Assembly (NCBI GenBank): GCA_030696305.1
Contig: JAUYSP010000028.1
Span: 1-64,000 of the forward strand
Length of the DNA: 64,000 bases
Source: Legionellaceae bacterium
GTDB taxonomy: Bacteria; Pseudomonadota; Gammaproteobacteria; Legionellales; Legionellaceae
Reading direction: 5' to 3'
The notes below the pieces were generated by a model. It was not told where the DNA came from and ran no database searches. It was given only the letters and a program-made list of their open reading frames with translations. Positions 54,394 to 63,216 of the stretch are shown piece by piece; positions within the stretch are counted from its first letter, which is position 1, and every line of letters starts with the position of its first letter. A program made the position numbers and the translations under genes.

Positions 54394-54702
54394 GAAGATG
54401 CCTGTAATGAAAATAGGCAGCAATTCTAACACAAAATGATAATTTTACATATCTTGTGAAATTTAAAAATGCTTATAATTGATCGCTTTTTTAAATTTAT
54501 TACGATAAGTATTGCTTTGTTTGTTGAGCATCATTGACTCTATCAGGCAAGAAATGACTGATACACTTGCAACCCACTAGTAATTATTCTAATTTTATCC
54601 AGAAATACAAAGAACACCCTATTTACTCAACAATACCCGCCTCTATATCGGAGTGTGGCATGATCAGCATTGAATTAAGACACGACCATGCGTTAGTTAG
54701 AC

Positions 54703-56094
54703 CTAACCAGTATATACTAATGGAGTCAGTCGTTCATCAGGACCTACCGGTGAGTTGGTCTGCGGTAATTTGGAAGAAAAAAGACCAATGTTTGCAGAAA
54801 GCGACCGAGACGGTGAGGGCAGATCTTGACCGTTACTGATTTCACCAAACTCATTTAAACTAGATGTACTAGGAAAAACACTGTATTCGTTTAGGGATGA
54901 ATTAGCATTACTTTCTGGTGCCGGGAGAAATGTGTATTGTCCATTATAAATATCATGAAATACATTAATAATCTCATCAATTGTGCCTCGTACGCCCGGA
55001 TCAGCATGCGTCATTTGTAATGTCACTTGATTAATAAGATCTAATTTTTCAACAGTGAAAAATGGCGCATCGTATGAAAAAAAATAATCATATCGACGCT
55101 TAACTTTCTTGTCATATCGAGAATTATTAACGTCAACACGTTGAGAAGTACGCAAGCCCCACAGACGATTTAAAACAATGCCGAGGGAAAATAAATCAGC
55201 CTTTTCGTTTGCGTTCATGTCATAGTTAACTTCTGGGGCTGTATAATCAGGCGTACCTATGTTCGAAGCATACGGTTTGTTGTAATGTTGAGCGGAAGCA
55301 AAGTCAATAATAGTGACATCCATACGAGATGGCTCAAAGTCCTTATCCAAATGACAAGGGAACTCGGATAAATCAAGTCCCATATCTACCATGATATTTT
55401 CTAGTTTGAGATCACCATGCATGATCATGGGCTCAACTAATTGTTTTTTAAAGGCAGTTAATAAAGCCATAGTAATCATATAACGTATTTTACTTGATAG
55501 TAACCAGTTCCCCTCCAAAGGATAAACAATCAAAAGTAATTCCATGCCAGGGATTTTTTTCATAACAATATGTACATGTTTTTTGACATAATGTTTTTTG
55601 GTGTTGTCCCGGCCGTTTTGGATATCCTCATGAGTCGGAACGAGATTATGCACAACGGGATATTCACTATGTAATGATCCAGAAAAAAAATATTCGCGCC
55701 TAATTTTGCTGCGCATAATTAAATTTTCGTGGTTTAAATCTTGGATACATAATTTAAACGGGATAATTTTAACTACCAGCATTTTTTGTTCGCTATATTC
55801 GATAGTGTTGGGATAGGGGAATTGGAGGGTACATTCAATAGGATAAACCCTACCAAAGCCACCTTCAGCCAGCAAATCGTTTGCAATAACGCGATATAAA
55901 AGTTGACCTTCACGATTAATAGGCAAAACATCATGTGTTAATTGAACATATAATGTTGTGTCATTTTCATCGGTTAGCGTATAAGTAGTGTTTTTTGTCC
56001 ATTTGACACAAGCCAAGTTACTAGCAAATAAGGATTGTAGGACCGCTCTGTATTCGGAACAATTCATCTCTAGCGGATTTAGGCGGATTATCAT
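54703..56094 (-). CDS. Eukaryotic-like Ser/Thr protein kinase, candidate effector
   Basis: A 463-residue soluble kinase. Kinase landmarks are present in order: Gly loop AEGGFGRVY (77-85), ATP-binding Lys in VVKII (K109), catalytic loop HGDLKLEN with D228 and N233, metal Asp in DFASAQ (D264, so DFA instead of DFG), GTPDYTAPEVN (the APE motif) and ADLFSLGIVLNRL. HGD replaces the usual HRD. The N-terminal 70 residues and the Ser/Asn-rich C-terminal 70 are unique. There is no membrane anchor or PASTA domain, unlike bacterial Hanks kinases, which resembles the LegK group of translocated kinases (inference). It stands alone on the minus strand. Confidence 0.82.
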   Translation of the reverse strand: MIIRLNPLEMNCSEYRAVLQSLFASNLACVKWTKNTTYTLTDENDTTLYVQLTHDVLPINREGQLLYRVIANDLLAEGGFGRVYPIECTLQFPYPNTIEYSEQKMLVVKIIPFKLCIQDLNHENLIMRSKIRREYFFSGSLHSEYPVVHNLVPTHEDIQNGRDNTKKHYVKKHVHIVMKKIPGMELLLIVYPLEGNWLLSSKIRYMITMALLTAFKKQLVEPMIMHGDLKLENIMVDMGLDLSEFPCHLDKDFEPSRMDVTIIDFASAQHYNKPYASNIGTPDYTAPEVNYDMNANEKADLFSLGIVLNRLWGLRTSQRVDVNNSRYDKKVKRRYDYFFSYDAPFFTVEKLDLINQVTLQMTHADPGVRGTIDEIINVFHDIYNGQYTFLPAPESNANSSLNEYSVFPSTSSLNEFGEISNGQDLPSPSRSLSANIGLFSSKLPQTNSPVGPDERLTPLVYTG

Positions 56095-56327
56095 GGCGTG
56101 TCACTCTCGTTAATTTGAGCAGAACGACATTGTACATTATTGTCCACAAAAAGAACAGCAAGATTGTTTTTTTTGTGCTTTAAATGATTAAAATCTAATT
56201 GACAAGTATATGACATTTGGCAATAAATAAAAAAATGAGTGTTGTTGGATAAATTAATTATGTGCCATAAAGATTTAAAAATGCTTATAATTGATGATAC
56301 GCCGTATAAAATGATACACTATCTACT

Positions 56328-57062
56328 ATGAATTTAGACTCTATTCGAATTGTTTTAGTTGCAACGTCTCATCCAGGAAACATCGGATCTACTGCGCGTG
56401 CAATGAAAACCATGGGATTAAAACGACTTTATTTAGTCAATCCTAACTTATCACCCTACCGAAAAGCACATGAATTAGCAGCTGGAGCGTTTGATATATT
56501 GCAGGAAGCTGTGGTCGTTAAATCGTTACCGGAGGCCTTAGAGGGTTGTCAGTTAGTTTTAGCTACCAGTGCCAGGCCAAGAGATATTGCGTTACCAGGT
56601 TTATCTCCTTATGGATCCGCCGAGCTCATTGCCAATCATTCAGATGATACTGAAATTGCGATTGTATTTGGCAGAGAGCATGCGGGTTTGACCAACGAGG
56701 AATTGTTACAAGCGCACTATCATATTCAAATTCCAAGTGACCCTAATTTTAGCTCACTCAATTTAGCTCAGGCTGTGCAAGTCATCGCGTATGAAATACG
56801 GATGCGTCTATTATCTCCTCCTGCAACAGTAACCACAAAAACTAATCGTCAAAAAAACTTATTAGCAACTGCAGACGATATTGAAAGATTTTATACACAT
56901 CTAGAAAACGTATTAATTGATATTGATTTTCTCAAACCGTCAAACCCCAAAAAATTATTGCAACGTCTTCGGCGGCTCTTTAACCGCACACGGTTGGAAC
57001 GTGTCGAAATTAGTATATTACGTGGTATATTGACTCAAATACAGTCCTCATTAAAATCATGA
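56328..57062 (+). CDS. trmJ: tRNA (cytidine/uridine(32)-2'-O)-methyltransferase
   Basis: A 244-residue SPOUT enzyme. IRIVLVATSHPGNIGSTARAMKTMG is the start of TrmJ (shown here as NIGSTARAMKTMGL), and IVFGREHAGLTNEEL and IPSDPNFSSLNLAQAVQ form the SAM-binding knot. It methylates the ribose of position 32 in several tRNAs. It overlaps iscS by 4 bases. In E. coli iscR lies between the two, but here it is absent. Confidence 0.93.
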   Translation: MNLDSIRIVLVATSHPGNIGSTARAMKTMGLKRLYLVNPNLSPYRKAHELAAGAFDILQEAVVVKSLPEALEGCQLVLATSARPRDIALPGLSPYGSAELIANHSDDTEIAIVFGREHAGLTNEELLQAHYHIQIPSDPNFSSLNLAQAVQVIAYEIRMRLLSPPATVTTKTNRQKNLLATADDIERFYTHLENVLIDIDFLKPSNPKKLLQRLRRLFNRTRLERVEISILRGILTQIQSSLKS

Positions 57063-58213
57063 GCAAACGTCCTATCTATCTCGATTATATGGCAACCACA
57101 CCTATTGATCCGCGTGTTATCCCACACATGTTAAATTACATGGGACCAAGTGAGAACTTTGGTAATCCTGCATCTATTCAACACAGCTATGGGCAAACAG
57201 CAGCTCTTGCCGTCGAACGCGCACGTGAGCAAATCGCAGTATCGATTGGTGCCGCATCACAAGAGATTGTTTTTACCTCAGGCGCTACAGAGGCCAATAA
57301 TTTAGCTATTTTAGGGGCTGCCCGATTTTATCAACGTAAAGGTCGGCATCTAATTACCATGAATACGGAACATAAAGCAGTATTAGATACCTTTCACCAG
57401 CTAGAACGTGAAGGATTCGACGTGACTTATTTATCCCCCGAATCAAATGGATTATTGGATTTAACTCAATTAAGTGATGCACTCCGCTCTGATACTATTT
57501 TAGTATCTATCATGCATGTTAATAATGAAATTGGTGTTATCCAAGATATCGTATCAATAGGTAACCTATTGAAAAATAAAGGCATTATATTTCATGTGGA
57601 CGCAGCACAAAGTGCTGGACGTCTTCCAATTAATTTAACAACACTATCTGTCAATTTAATGTCATTTTCTGCGCATAAAAATTATGGTCCAAAAGGTGTA
57701 GGCGCATTATATGTACAACATAAGCCCCGTATCCGTTTACAAGCCCAAAGTTTTGGTGGTAGCCACGAAGGTGGTTTACGGTCGGGCACCTTGGCTGCCC
57801 ATCAAATTGTAGGCATGGGAGAAGCGTTTGCTCTGAGTGAATCGATACGATTAGAAGAACAAACTTATTTATTATCGTTACGAGATAAACTATGGCAAGG
57901 TATTTCCCATTTACCTGGCATTCAACTCAACGGCAGTTTAGAACAACGAATCGCTGGAAATCTCAATTTTAGCGTCAATAACATTGATAACTCAGCCCTA
58001 TTACCTGCTTTACATCAATTAGCCGTTTCCACTGCCTCCGCCTGCTCTTCAGCTAGTTTACAGCCATCTTATGTATTACAAGCCATTGGTTTAAGTAAAG
58101 ATTTAGCGGGTAATTCCATTCGTTTATCGCTAGGACGATTTACTACAGAGGAAGACGTTAAACGGTCTATTGAGATTATCTGTAAAGAAGTAAGCCTATT
58201 GAAGCAGGGATGA
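57059..58213 (+). CDS. iscS: Cysteine desulphurase IscS/NifS type
   Basis: A 384-residue PLP enzyme that mobilises sulphur from cysteine for Fe-S clusters and tRNA thiolation. The PLP Lys is K207 in SFSAHKNYGPKG, H105 stacks on the cofactor (NTEHKAV), and the persulphide Cys is C329 in STASACSSAS. It overlaps trmJ, but iscR, iscU, hscBA and fdx do not follow; the next gene is the convergent hslU. The A-type carrier at 40751 may be a partner. Confidence 0.92.
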   Translation: MSKRPIYLDYMATTPIDPRVIPHMLNYMGPSENFGNPASIQHSYGQTAALAVERAREQIAVSIGAASQEIVFTSGATEANNLAILGAARFYQRKGRHLITMNTEHKAVLDTFHQLEREGFDVTYLSPESNGLLDLTQLSDALRSDTILVSIMHVNNEIGVIQDIVSIGNLLKNKGIIFHVDAAQSAGRLPINLTTLSVNLMSFSAHKNYGPKGVGALYVQHKPRIRLQAQSFGGSHEGGLRSGTLAAHQIVGMGEAFALSESIRLEEQTYLLSLRDKLWQGISHLPGIQLNGSLEQRIAGNLNFSVNNIDNSALLPALHQLAVSTASACSSASLQPSYVLQAIGLSKDLAGNSIRLSLGRFTTEEDVKRSIEIICKEVSLLKQG

Positions 58214-58316
58214 ACGGTCCATTAAAGAAATAATAAATTAATCCAAAAATCCCTCGTTGTTAATGAGTCTAGCCTTGATGAGCACAAGCACATCAAGACT
58301 ACTGTGATACTGATTC

Positions 58317-59648
58317 TTATAATATATACCGCGTTAAATCTTCATCCATAATTAATTTACCCAAGTGTTTATTCACATACTCTTTATTAACAAGCACTTG
58401 CTCACCTGATCTATCCGTAGCTTCAAAGGAAATCACTTCCAATAAACGCTCCATTACAGTGTATAAACGACGCGCACCAATATTTTCAGTACGTTCATTC
58501 ACTTGCCACGCAACTTCTGCTATACGACGAACGCCTGTTTCATCAAATGATAATTCTAACCCTTCAGTAGCCATTAATGCTGTGTACTGTTCAGTCAACG
58601 ATGCAAAAGGCTCGGTCAAAATTCGAATGAAATCATCCACACTTAAAGCCGACAACTCCACACGGATTGGCAAACGCCCTTGCAATTCGGCGATTAAATC
58701 GGATGGTTTTGCTACTTGAAATGCTCCTGAAGCGATAAATAAAATATGATCTGTTTTAATCATGCCATATTTAGTTGAGATCGTTGAACCTTCTAATAGA
58801 GGCAATAAATCACGTTGAACCCCTTCACGGGACACATCAGCACCATGATCAGCTCGTTTAGCTACTTTATCAATTTCATCGATAAATACGATACCATTTT
58901 GTTCAATGCTTTCAATCGCGTGAATTTTAATATCTTCTTCATTAACTAATTTAGAAGCCTCTTCTTCACACAAAATTTTCATTGCTTTTTGAATAGATAA
59001 TTTCCTAGTCTTGGTTCGAGATGGACCCACCTGTTGAAACATCGACTGTAATTGGCTGGTCATTTCCTCCATACCCGGTGGTGCCATAATTTCAACACCC
59101 ATAGAGGTAACCGGAACATCAATTTCTACTTCTTGCTCATCTAGCAACCCTTCTCGTAATTGTTTACGAAACAGTTGGCGAGTCGATGTGTCTTTTTCAA
59201 TCGCATCCGTACCACGTACAGGAGGCAATAATATATCCAGAATACGCTCTTCGGCCGCTTCTTCCGCTGGATGTTGCACCCGCTTCATCGCTAATTCACG
59301 CTCTTGTTTGATCGCAATATCAGTTAAATCGCGAACAATTGAATCAACATCGCGTCCTACATAGCCTATTTCAGTAAATTTGGTTGCCTCAACCTTCAAA
59401 AATGGCGCCTCTACCAACTTAGCTAAACGTCTTGAAATTTCAGTTTTACCAACCCCAGTAGGACCAATCATTAAAATATTTTTTGGCATAATTTCATCAC
59501 GCAAAGCCGGGTCTTTAATTTGCATGCGGCGCCATCGATTACGAAGTGCGATTGCAACTGCACGTTTTGCATCATCTTGCCCAATAATATGTTTATCTAA
59601 CTCTTCCACGATTTCCCGAGGGGTCATTAGGTTTTGTAAAGTATTCAT
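58317..59648 (-). CDS. hslU: HslU ATPase (ClpY), unfoldase of the HslUV protease
   Basis: A 443-residue AAA+ protein. Walker A is [14 protein letters not shown] (about residues 57-70), the pore motif GYVGRDV follows, and Walker B is [13 protein letters not shown] (about 248-260). The acidic intermediate domain lies between. It forms a hexamer that feeds HslV. It overlaps hslV by 4 bases. A weak inverted repeat CTTGATG/CATCAAG (58274-58297) lies after the stop. Confidence 0.96.
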   Translation of the reverse strand: MNTLQNLMTPREIVEELDKHIIGQDDAKRAVAIALRNRWRRMQIKDPALRDEIMPKNILMIGPTGVGKTEISRRLAKLVEAPFLKVEATKFTEIGYVGRDVDSIVRDLTDIAIKQERELAMKRVQHPAEEAAEERILDILLPPVRGTDAIEKDTSTRQLFRKQLREGLLDEQEVEIDVPVTSMGVEIMAPPGMEEMTSQLQSMFQQVGPSRTKTRKLSIQKAMKILCEEEASKLVNEEDIKIHAIESIEQNGIVFIDEIDKVAKRADHGADVSREGVQRDLLPLLEGSTISTKYGMIKTDHILFIASGAFQVAKPSDLIAELQGRLPIRVELSALSVDDFIRILTEPFASLTEQYTALMATEGLELSFDETGVRRIAEVAWQVNERTENIGARRLYTVMERLLEVISFEATDRSGEQVLVNKEYVNKHLGKLIMDEDLTRYIL

Positions 59649-60193
59649 TCACTATCCAACTTTTCAATGGTTAAATTATGATTTGTATAAATGCAGATGT
59701 CACCTGCTATATTCAAACTTTTACGCACAATTTCCTCAGCACTCAATTTGGTATTATCCAATAATGCACGAGCAGCAGCTTGAGCATAAGATCCGCCAGA
59801 ACCAATAGCCATGATGCCATATTCAGGCTCAATAACATCACCATTACCAGTGATTACTAAAGATGCTTTACTATCCGCAACTGCTAGCAATGCCTCTAGT
59901 CGACGAAGCATGCGATCGGTACGCCAATCTTTAGCCAGCTCTACAGCGGCACGCACCAAATGACCTTGATGCATTTCTAATTTGCTTTCAAATCGTTCAA
60001 ATAAAGTAAACGCGTCAGCTGTTCCGCCAGCAAATCCCGCAATAACGCTATCTTTATACAAACGCCTTACTTTACGAACATTACTTTTCATTACAGTGCC
60101 TGAATTGCCAAGTGTTGCTTGACCGTCGCCACCGATAACTACATGTTTACCTCGTCGCACAGACAAGATAGTGGTACCACGAAATTGCTCCAC
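59645..60193 (-). CDS. hslV: HslV protease (ClpQ)
   Basis: A 182-residue proteasome-beta-like peptidase. After MEQFRG comes TTILSVRR, so the catalytic N-terminal Thr is exposed by cleavage of six residues. [10 protein letters not shown] and [16 protein letters not shown] are further signatures. It degrades misfolded and regulatory proteins together with HslU, whose gene follows with a 4-base overlap. Confidence 0.96.
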   Translation of the reverse strand: MEQFRGTTILSVRRGKHVVIGGDGQATLGNSGTVMKSNVRKVRRLYKDSVIAGFAGGTADAFTLFERFESKLEMHQGHLVRAAVELAKDWRTDRMLRRLEALLAVADSKASLVITGNGDVIEPEYGIMAIGSGGSYAQAAARALLDNTKLSAEEIVRKSLNIAGDICIYTNHNLTIEKLDSE

Positions 60194-60215
60194 AATAACC
60201 TCTTTAAAATATCAA

Positions 60216-61271
60216 CTAAAAATATTTACCATGTTCAACCCCTTGCGATTCTTGCCACAATGTGACAAACAAAACCATAATAATGGGTCCAACAAACAAA
60301 CCAAGTAAACCTAATGTTTCAACGCCACCTAAAATACCAAACAATACAGCTAAAAAGGGTAATTCAATTGCACCGCCAATCAGCACGGGCTTAATAAAGT
60401 GATCCGCGGCAAACATAACTATCGTTCCCCAAACTATGACAATTATCGCTGCAATCATTGCCCCACTAAACATTAATATGAGGGCAACTGTTCCAAAAAC
60501 AATGGGTACGACAAAAGGAATCATTGCGGCAAATGCAGTAAAAAATCCCACAAGCGTTGGAGCGGGGAAACCAATCAACCCGTAACAAATTCCCATTAAT
60601 AGGCCTACACCAGCTCCTACTGCAATCGTACCGTTGACGGTTGCACGAAGGGCCGCAGGCAATTTATCCGCGTAACGAGACCAACGATCGCCCATACAGT
60701 AACGACCAATATGATTTATTTGTAAAAATAAAGCATCGCCATCGCGATATAAAAAAAACAAGCTTAATAGAGTAAAACCAACTTGAACCCCTCGATGCAT
60801 TAAATCACCACCAACAGATTTGATGTAATGACTTGTAGGTGTTAGTGACAAGTGAAAACTAGATAAAAAGGATCTTACGTTTCCAGGTTGTCCAATATGT
60901 GTATCCCAGTAAGTAACTAAATCATTACCCACCAGAGGCAATTCTTGAATAAACGTAGGAGCTTCCCCTCCTACTTTATTTATATGCTGAACATAAGAAA
61001 TAAATAATTGAAACTCTTTCACCAACACTGAAACCAGCCAACTCAATGGTAATAAAAAGATTAAAAGCAAAATCAAGGTAAACAAAAATGCAGAAAGATT
61101 ATGCAACCTACCAAATAAGCGACGCCACCGGCGGTACATTGGATACGTTGAAATTGCAATAATAGACGCCCAGATTAAGGACGGAATAAACCGATGAATA
61201 ATAAACAATGCCATAGACAGAATGGCTAACGTTACTGCGATACTAATAAGCTCTTTATGACCAGTATTCAT
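60216..61271 (-). CDS. AI-2E-type membrane protein (PerM/YdiK family)
   Basis: A 351-residue protein with about eight hydrophobic helices. The C-terminal GVGLLMGICYGLIGFPAPTL, VLFGILGGVETLGLLGLFVG and GPIIMVLFVTLW are typical of the AI-2E (UPF0118) family. Members export autoinducer-2 or exchange ions; the role here is open. It overlaps pgpA by 4 bases and is followed 22 bases on by hslV. Confidence 0.9.
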   Translation of the reverse strand: MNTGHKELISIAVTLAILSMALFIIHRFIPSLIWASIIAISTYPMYRRWRRLFGRLHNLSAFLFTLILLLIFLLPLSWLVSVLVKEFQLFISYVQHINKVGGEAPTFIQELPLVGNDLVTYWDTHIGQPGNVRSFLSSFHLSLTPTSHYIKSVGGDLMHRGVQVGFTLLSLFFLYRDGDALFLQINHIGRYCMGDRWSRYADKLPAALRATVNGTIAVGAGVGLLMGICYGLIGFPAPTLVGFFTAFAAMIPFVVPIVFGTVALILMFSGAMIAAIIVIVWGTIVMFAADHFIKPVLIGGAIELPFLAVLFGILGGVETLGLLGLFVGPIIMVLFVTLWQESQGVEHGKYF

Positions 61272-61960
61272 TCAAACATCCAAATCAATAGTCTTAATAA
61301 CAGCCACGCGGGAATTGCAGCGATTACATCATCTAACATAATCCCCAATCCACCTTTTATTCGTTGATCAATCCAGCGAATGGGTTGTGGCTTCCATATA
61401 TCAAACAAACGAAACAATATAAATCCAGTACACATCCAATAACCATTGACGGGAACAAATGTCATAGTTAATAAATATCCAACTATCTCATCCCAAACAA
61501 TCCCTTTGTAATCATTCACCCCTAATTCGCTCGAAACACGATTGCAAATAGCCACTCCCAAAATAAAGGCTATCATAGTCGCGAGTATATATAAATTAGG
61601 ATTAAGATGGGTCAGTAACAAATAGACAGGAATTGCAGCAACTGTTCCCCACGTTCCAGGAGCAAACGGGATCAGTCCACTACCAAATCCAAAGGCCAGA
61701 AAATACGTTGGATCTTGCCATACTTTATTTAGGCATTGTTTTATGTGGGGTAAGTTTGGTGTATTGAGAGGCTCCTCTCCAGCGTCGGGAGATCCCTCGC
61801 TACGTTCGGGATGACGTGGGGAGCGTTTGGCATGACCAGGTGCGGAATGCTCGGTATGAGCAGATGCAGAATCGGTATGATTAAGGTTAGCGCGCTCGGT
61901 AAAAGTCATCCATTGAAGCCAAGTTTTGATATGTTGCTTCACAGAAATCATTGCATCCAT
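61268..61960 (-). CDS. pgpA: Phosphatidylglycerophosphatase A with inserted repeat peptide
   Basis: The C-terminal 165 residues are a complete PgpA: FGFGSGLIPFAPGTWGTVAA, NDYKGIVWDEIVGYLLTM, FRLFDIWKPQPIRWIDQ and GGLGIMLDDVIAAIPAWLLL, with four membrane helices. It dephosphorylates phosphatidylglycerol phosphate. Upstream is an unusual, polar segment of about 65 residues containing RHPERSEGSPDAGEE, which is the translation of a palindromic repeat (61787-61816) found also between ftsI and murE. The start at 61960 follows GGAG by 9 bases; codons further upstream read through another repeat and are unlikely to be used. Confidence 0.88.
   Translation of the reverse strand: MDAMISVKQHIKTWLQWMTFTERANLNHTDSASAHTEHSAPGHAKRSPRHPERSEGSPDAGEEPLNTPNLPHIKQCLNKVWQDPTYFLAFGFGSGLIPFAPGTWGTVAAIPVYLLLTHLNPNLYILATMIAFILGVAICNRVSSELGVNDYKGIVWDEIVGYLLTMTFVPVNGYWMCTGFILFRLFDIWKPQPIRWIDQRIKGGLGIMLDDVIAAIPAWLLLRLLIWMFE
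61787..61816. repeat. Dispersed repeat unit inside pgpA
   Basis: GGGAGATCCCTCGCTACGTT (then CGGGATGACG) matches 8537-8566 with changes at three positions. It lies in frame in the 5' part of pgpA and encodes HPERSEGSP. Confidence 0.8.
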
Positions 61961-62020
61961 TATATGTAACTCCATCTTCGAGATATTAGGATCTGTTGAC
62001 AATTCATTTTCACAAAGCCT

Positions 62021-62119
62021 ACGTCCCGCGGCTTGTCCGGGGGATCTATAGATGTTGTTCAATACACAATTCTATTGCACAGCTGTAGGTCGAACTGGAT
62101 CCCGCGGACAAGCCGCGGG
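62021..62119. repeat. Dispersed palindromic repeat family, copies 4 and 5 (inverted pair)
   Basis: 62021-62063 is the complement of the unit at 6908-6946 with a few changes (CCCCGGACAAG for CCGCGGACAAG). 62101-62119 is identical to the core at 6924-6942. The two face each other over 40 bases. The flanks GAATTGTCAACAGATCC (complement at about 61990-62008) and GAATTCTCAACAGACC (about 62131-62147) extend the similarity. It separates pgpA from nusB. Confidence 0.82.
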
Positions 62120-62189
62120 ACGTCGAAATATGAATTCTCAACAGACCTTACGCCGCGTACTATTTTAATTTCGTCTTTGCAAGTGATAA

Positions 62190-62263
62190 CGAAGCAATCT
62201 ATCGGTTCGAAGTCGGCGTCTTATGTTTGTTAAATAGCCCCTTAGAATACCTAGATTGCTTCG
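62190..62263. repeat. Inverted repeat CGAAGCAATCTA/TAGATTGCTTCG
   Basis: Perfect 12-base arms at 62190-62201 and 62252-62263 with a 50-base loop. Related to the pair at 40226-40264. It precedes the end of nusB by 49 bases and might stop transcription of the glyA-nrdR-nusB unit. Confidence 0.65.
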
Positions 62264-62312
62264 CTACATGCTCGAAACGACGTACTCTTATCCAAAATGG
62301 CTAAAGTCGAGT

Positions 62313-62750
62313 CTATTGCATATCTACTTCAATTTTTCTCACTGTTTGAGCTAAATTATGCAAAACACCATTTACGTATTTGTGCCCATCTTGAGATCCA
62401 AACTCTTTAGCCAATGAAACCGATTCATCAAGGATAACGCGATATGGGATTTCTAAACAAGCAAACAATTCAAATGTGCAAATACGTAAAATAGTCAATT
62501 CAATTGGATTAAGGGATTCAATCGGTCGATCCAATAAAGGTGTAAAGGCACTTTCTAATTCATTTAATCTTGCTGGAACACCATGCAACAGACGGCAATA
62601 ATAGGTCGTATCCACCTTGTCCATGTTATTCGCTACACGAAATTGAGCTTCAATTTCTGACAGCTCGGTCCCAGACATTAGCCATTGGTACAATGATTGT
62701 AAAGCAAGTTTTCTTGCACGTCGTTTGCCACTAATTGTTTGATTTGTCAC
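62313..62750 (-). CDS. nusB: Transcription antitermination factor NusB
   Basis: A 145-residue all-helical RNA-binding protein. KRRARKLALQSLYQWLMSG at the N-terminus is the boxA-binding face, and LNPIELTILRICTFELF and YRVILDESVSLAKEFGSQDG with KYVNGVLHNLA are family signatures. With NusE it starts antitermination on ribosomal RNA operons. It lies 14 bases after nrdR; ribD and ribH, usually between the two, are missing. Confidence 0.95.
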   Translation of the reverse strand: MTNQTISGKRRARKLALQSLYQWLMSGTELSEIEAQFRVANNMDKVDTTYYCRLLHGVPARLNELESAFTPLLDRPIESLNPIELTILRICTFELFACLEIPYRVILDESVSLAKEFGSQDGHKYVNGVLHNLAQTVRKIEVDMQ

Positions 62751-62764
62751 ATTTACCCTATGGA

Positions 62765-63214
62765 TTATTCATTCATTTGTTCAATCGCCTGGCGAAATTC
62801 GCTGACGTCTTGAAATCGTTTATATACAGAGGCAAAACGGACATAAGCAATATGATCTAAACGATATAATTGCTCCATAACCCATTCACCAACTTGACGT
62901 GAATCAATTTCCCTTTCACCCGTTTGTCTTATTTTTTGCACTATTGCTACAATCGCTTCCTCTAAAGCATCAGCACCAACAGGACGTTTTTCTAAAGCTC
63001 GCAACATACCCGCACGCATATTTTCAACTTGAAATAGTTCTCGACGACCATCGCGTTTAATGATCATGGGAGTGACTAACTCAGCCGATTCAAACGTTGT
63101 AAAACGCTCATGACACTCTATACATTGACGCCGTCTACGTACTTGAGCACCCTCAGCGACTAAACGAGAATCAATAACTTTAGTATCGTTTGCTTGACAA
63201 AATGGACAGTACAT
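62765..63214 (-). CDS. nrdR: Transcriptional repressor NrdR
   Basis: A 149-residue regulator of ribonucleotide reductase genes. The zinc ribbon has C3, C6, C31 and C34 ([17 protein letters not shown] and [13 protein letters not shown]), followed by an ATP-cone ([20 protein letters not shown]). It binds NrdR boxes when loaded with dATP. It follows glyA by 2 bases, a conserved gamma-proteobacterial arrangement. Confidence 0.96.
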   Translation of the reverse strand: MYCPFCQANDTKVIDSRLVAEGAQVRRRRQCIECHERFTTFESAELVTPMIIKRDGRRELFQVENMRAGMLRALEKRPVGADALEEAIVAIVQKIRQTGEREIDSRQVGEWVMEQLYRLDHIAYVRFASVYKRFQDVSEFRQAIEQMNE

Positions 63215-63216
63215 GA

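Noticed and set aside
54567-54839. A 90-codon plus-strand frame starting at TTG
   Set aside because: It overlaps the end of the kinase gene on the opposite strand, has no ribosome site and no recognisable features.
61961-62062. N-terminal extension of PgpA (MNNIYRSPGQAAGRR...)
   Set aside because: It is the translation of a dispersed palindromic repeat, and a good ribosome site supports a start at 61960.
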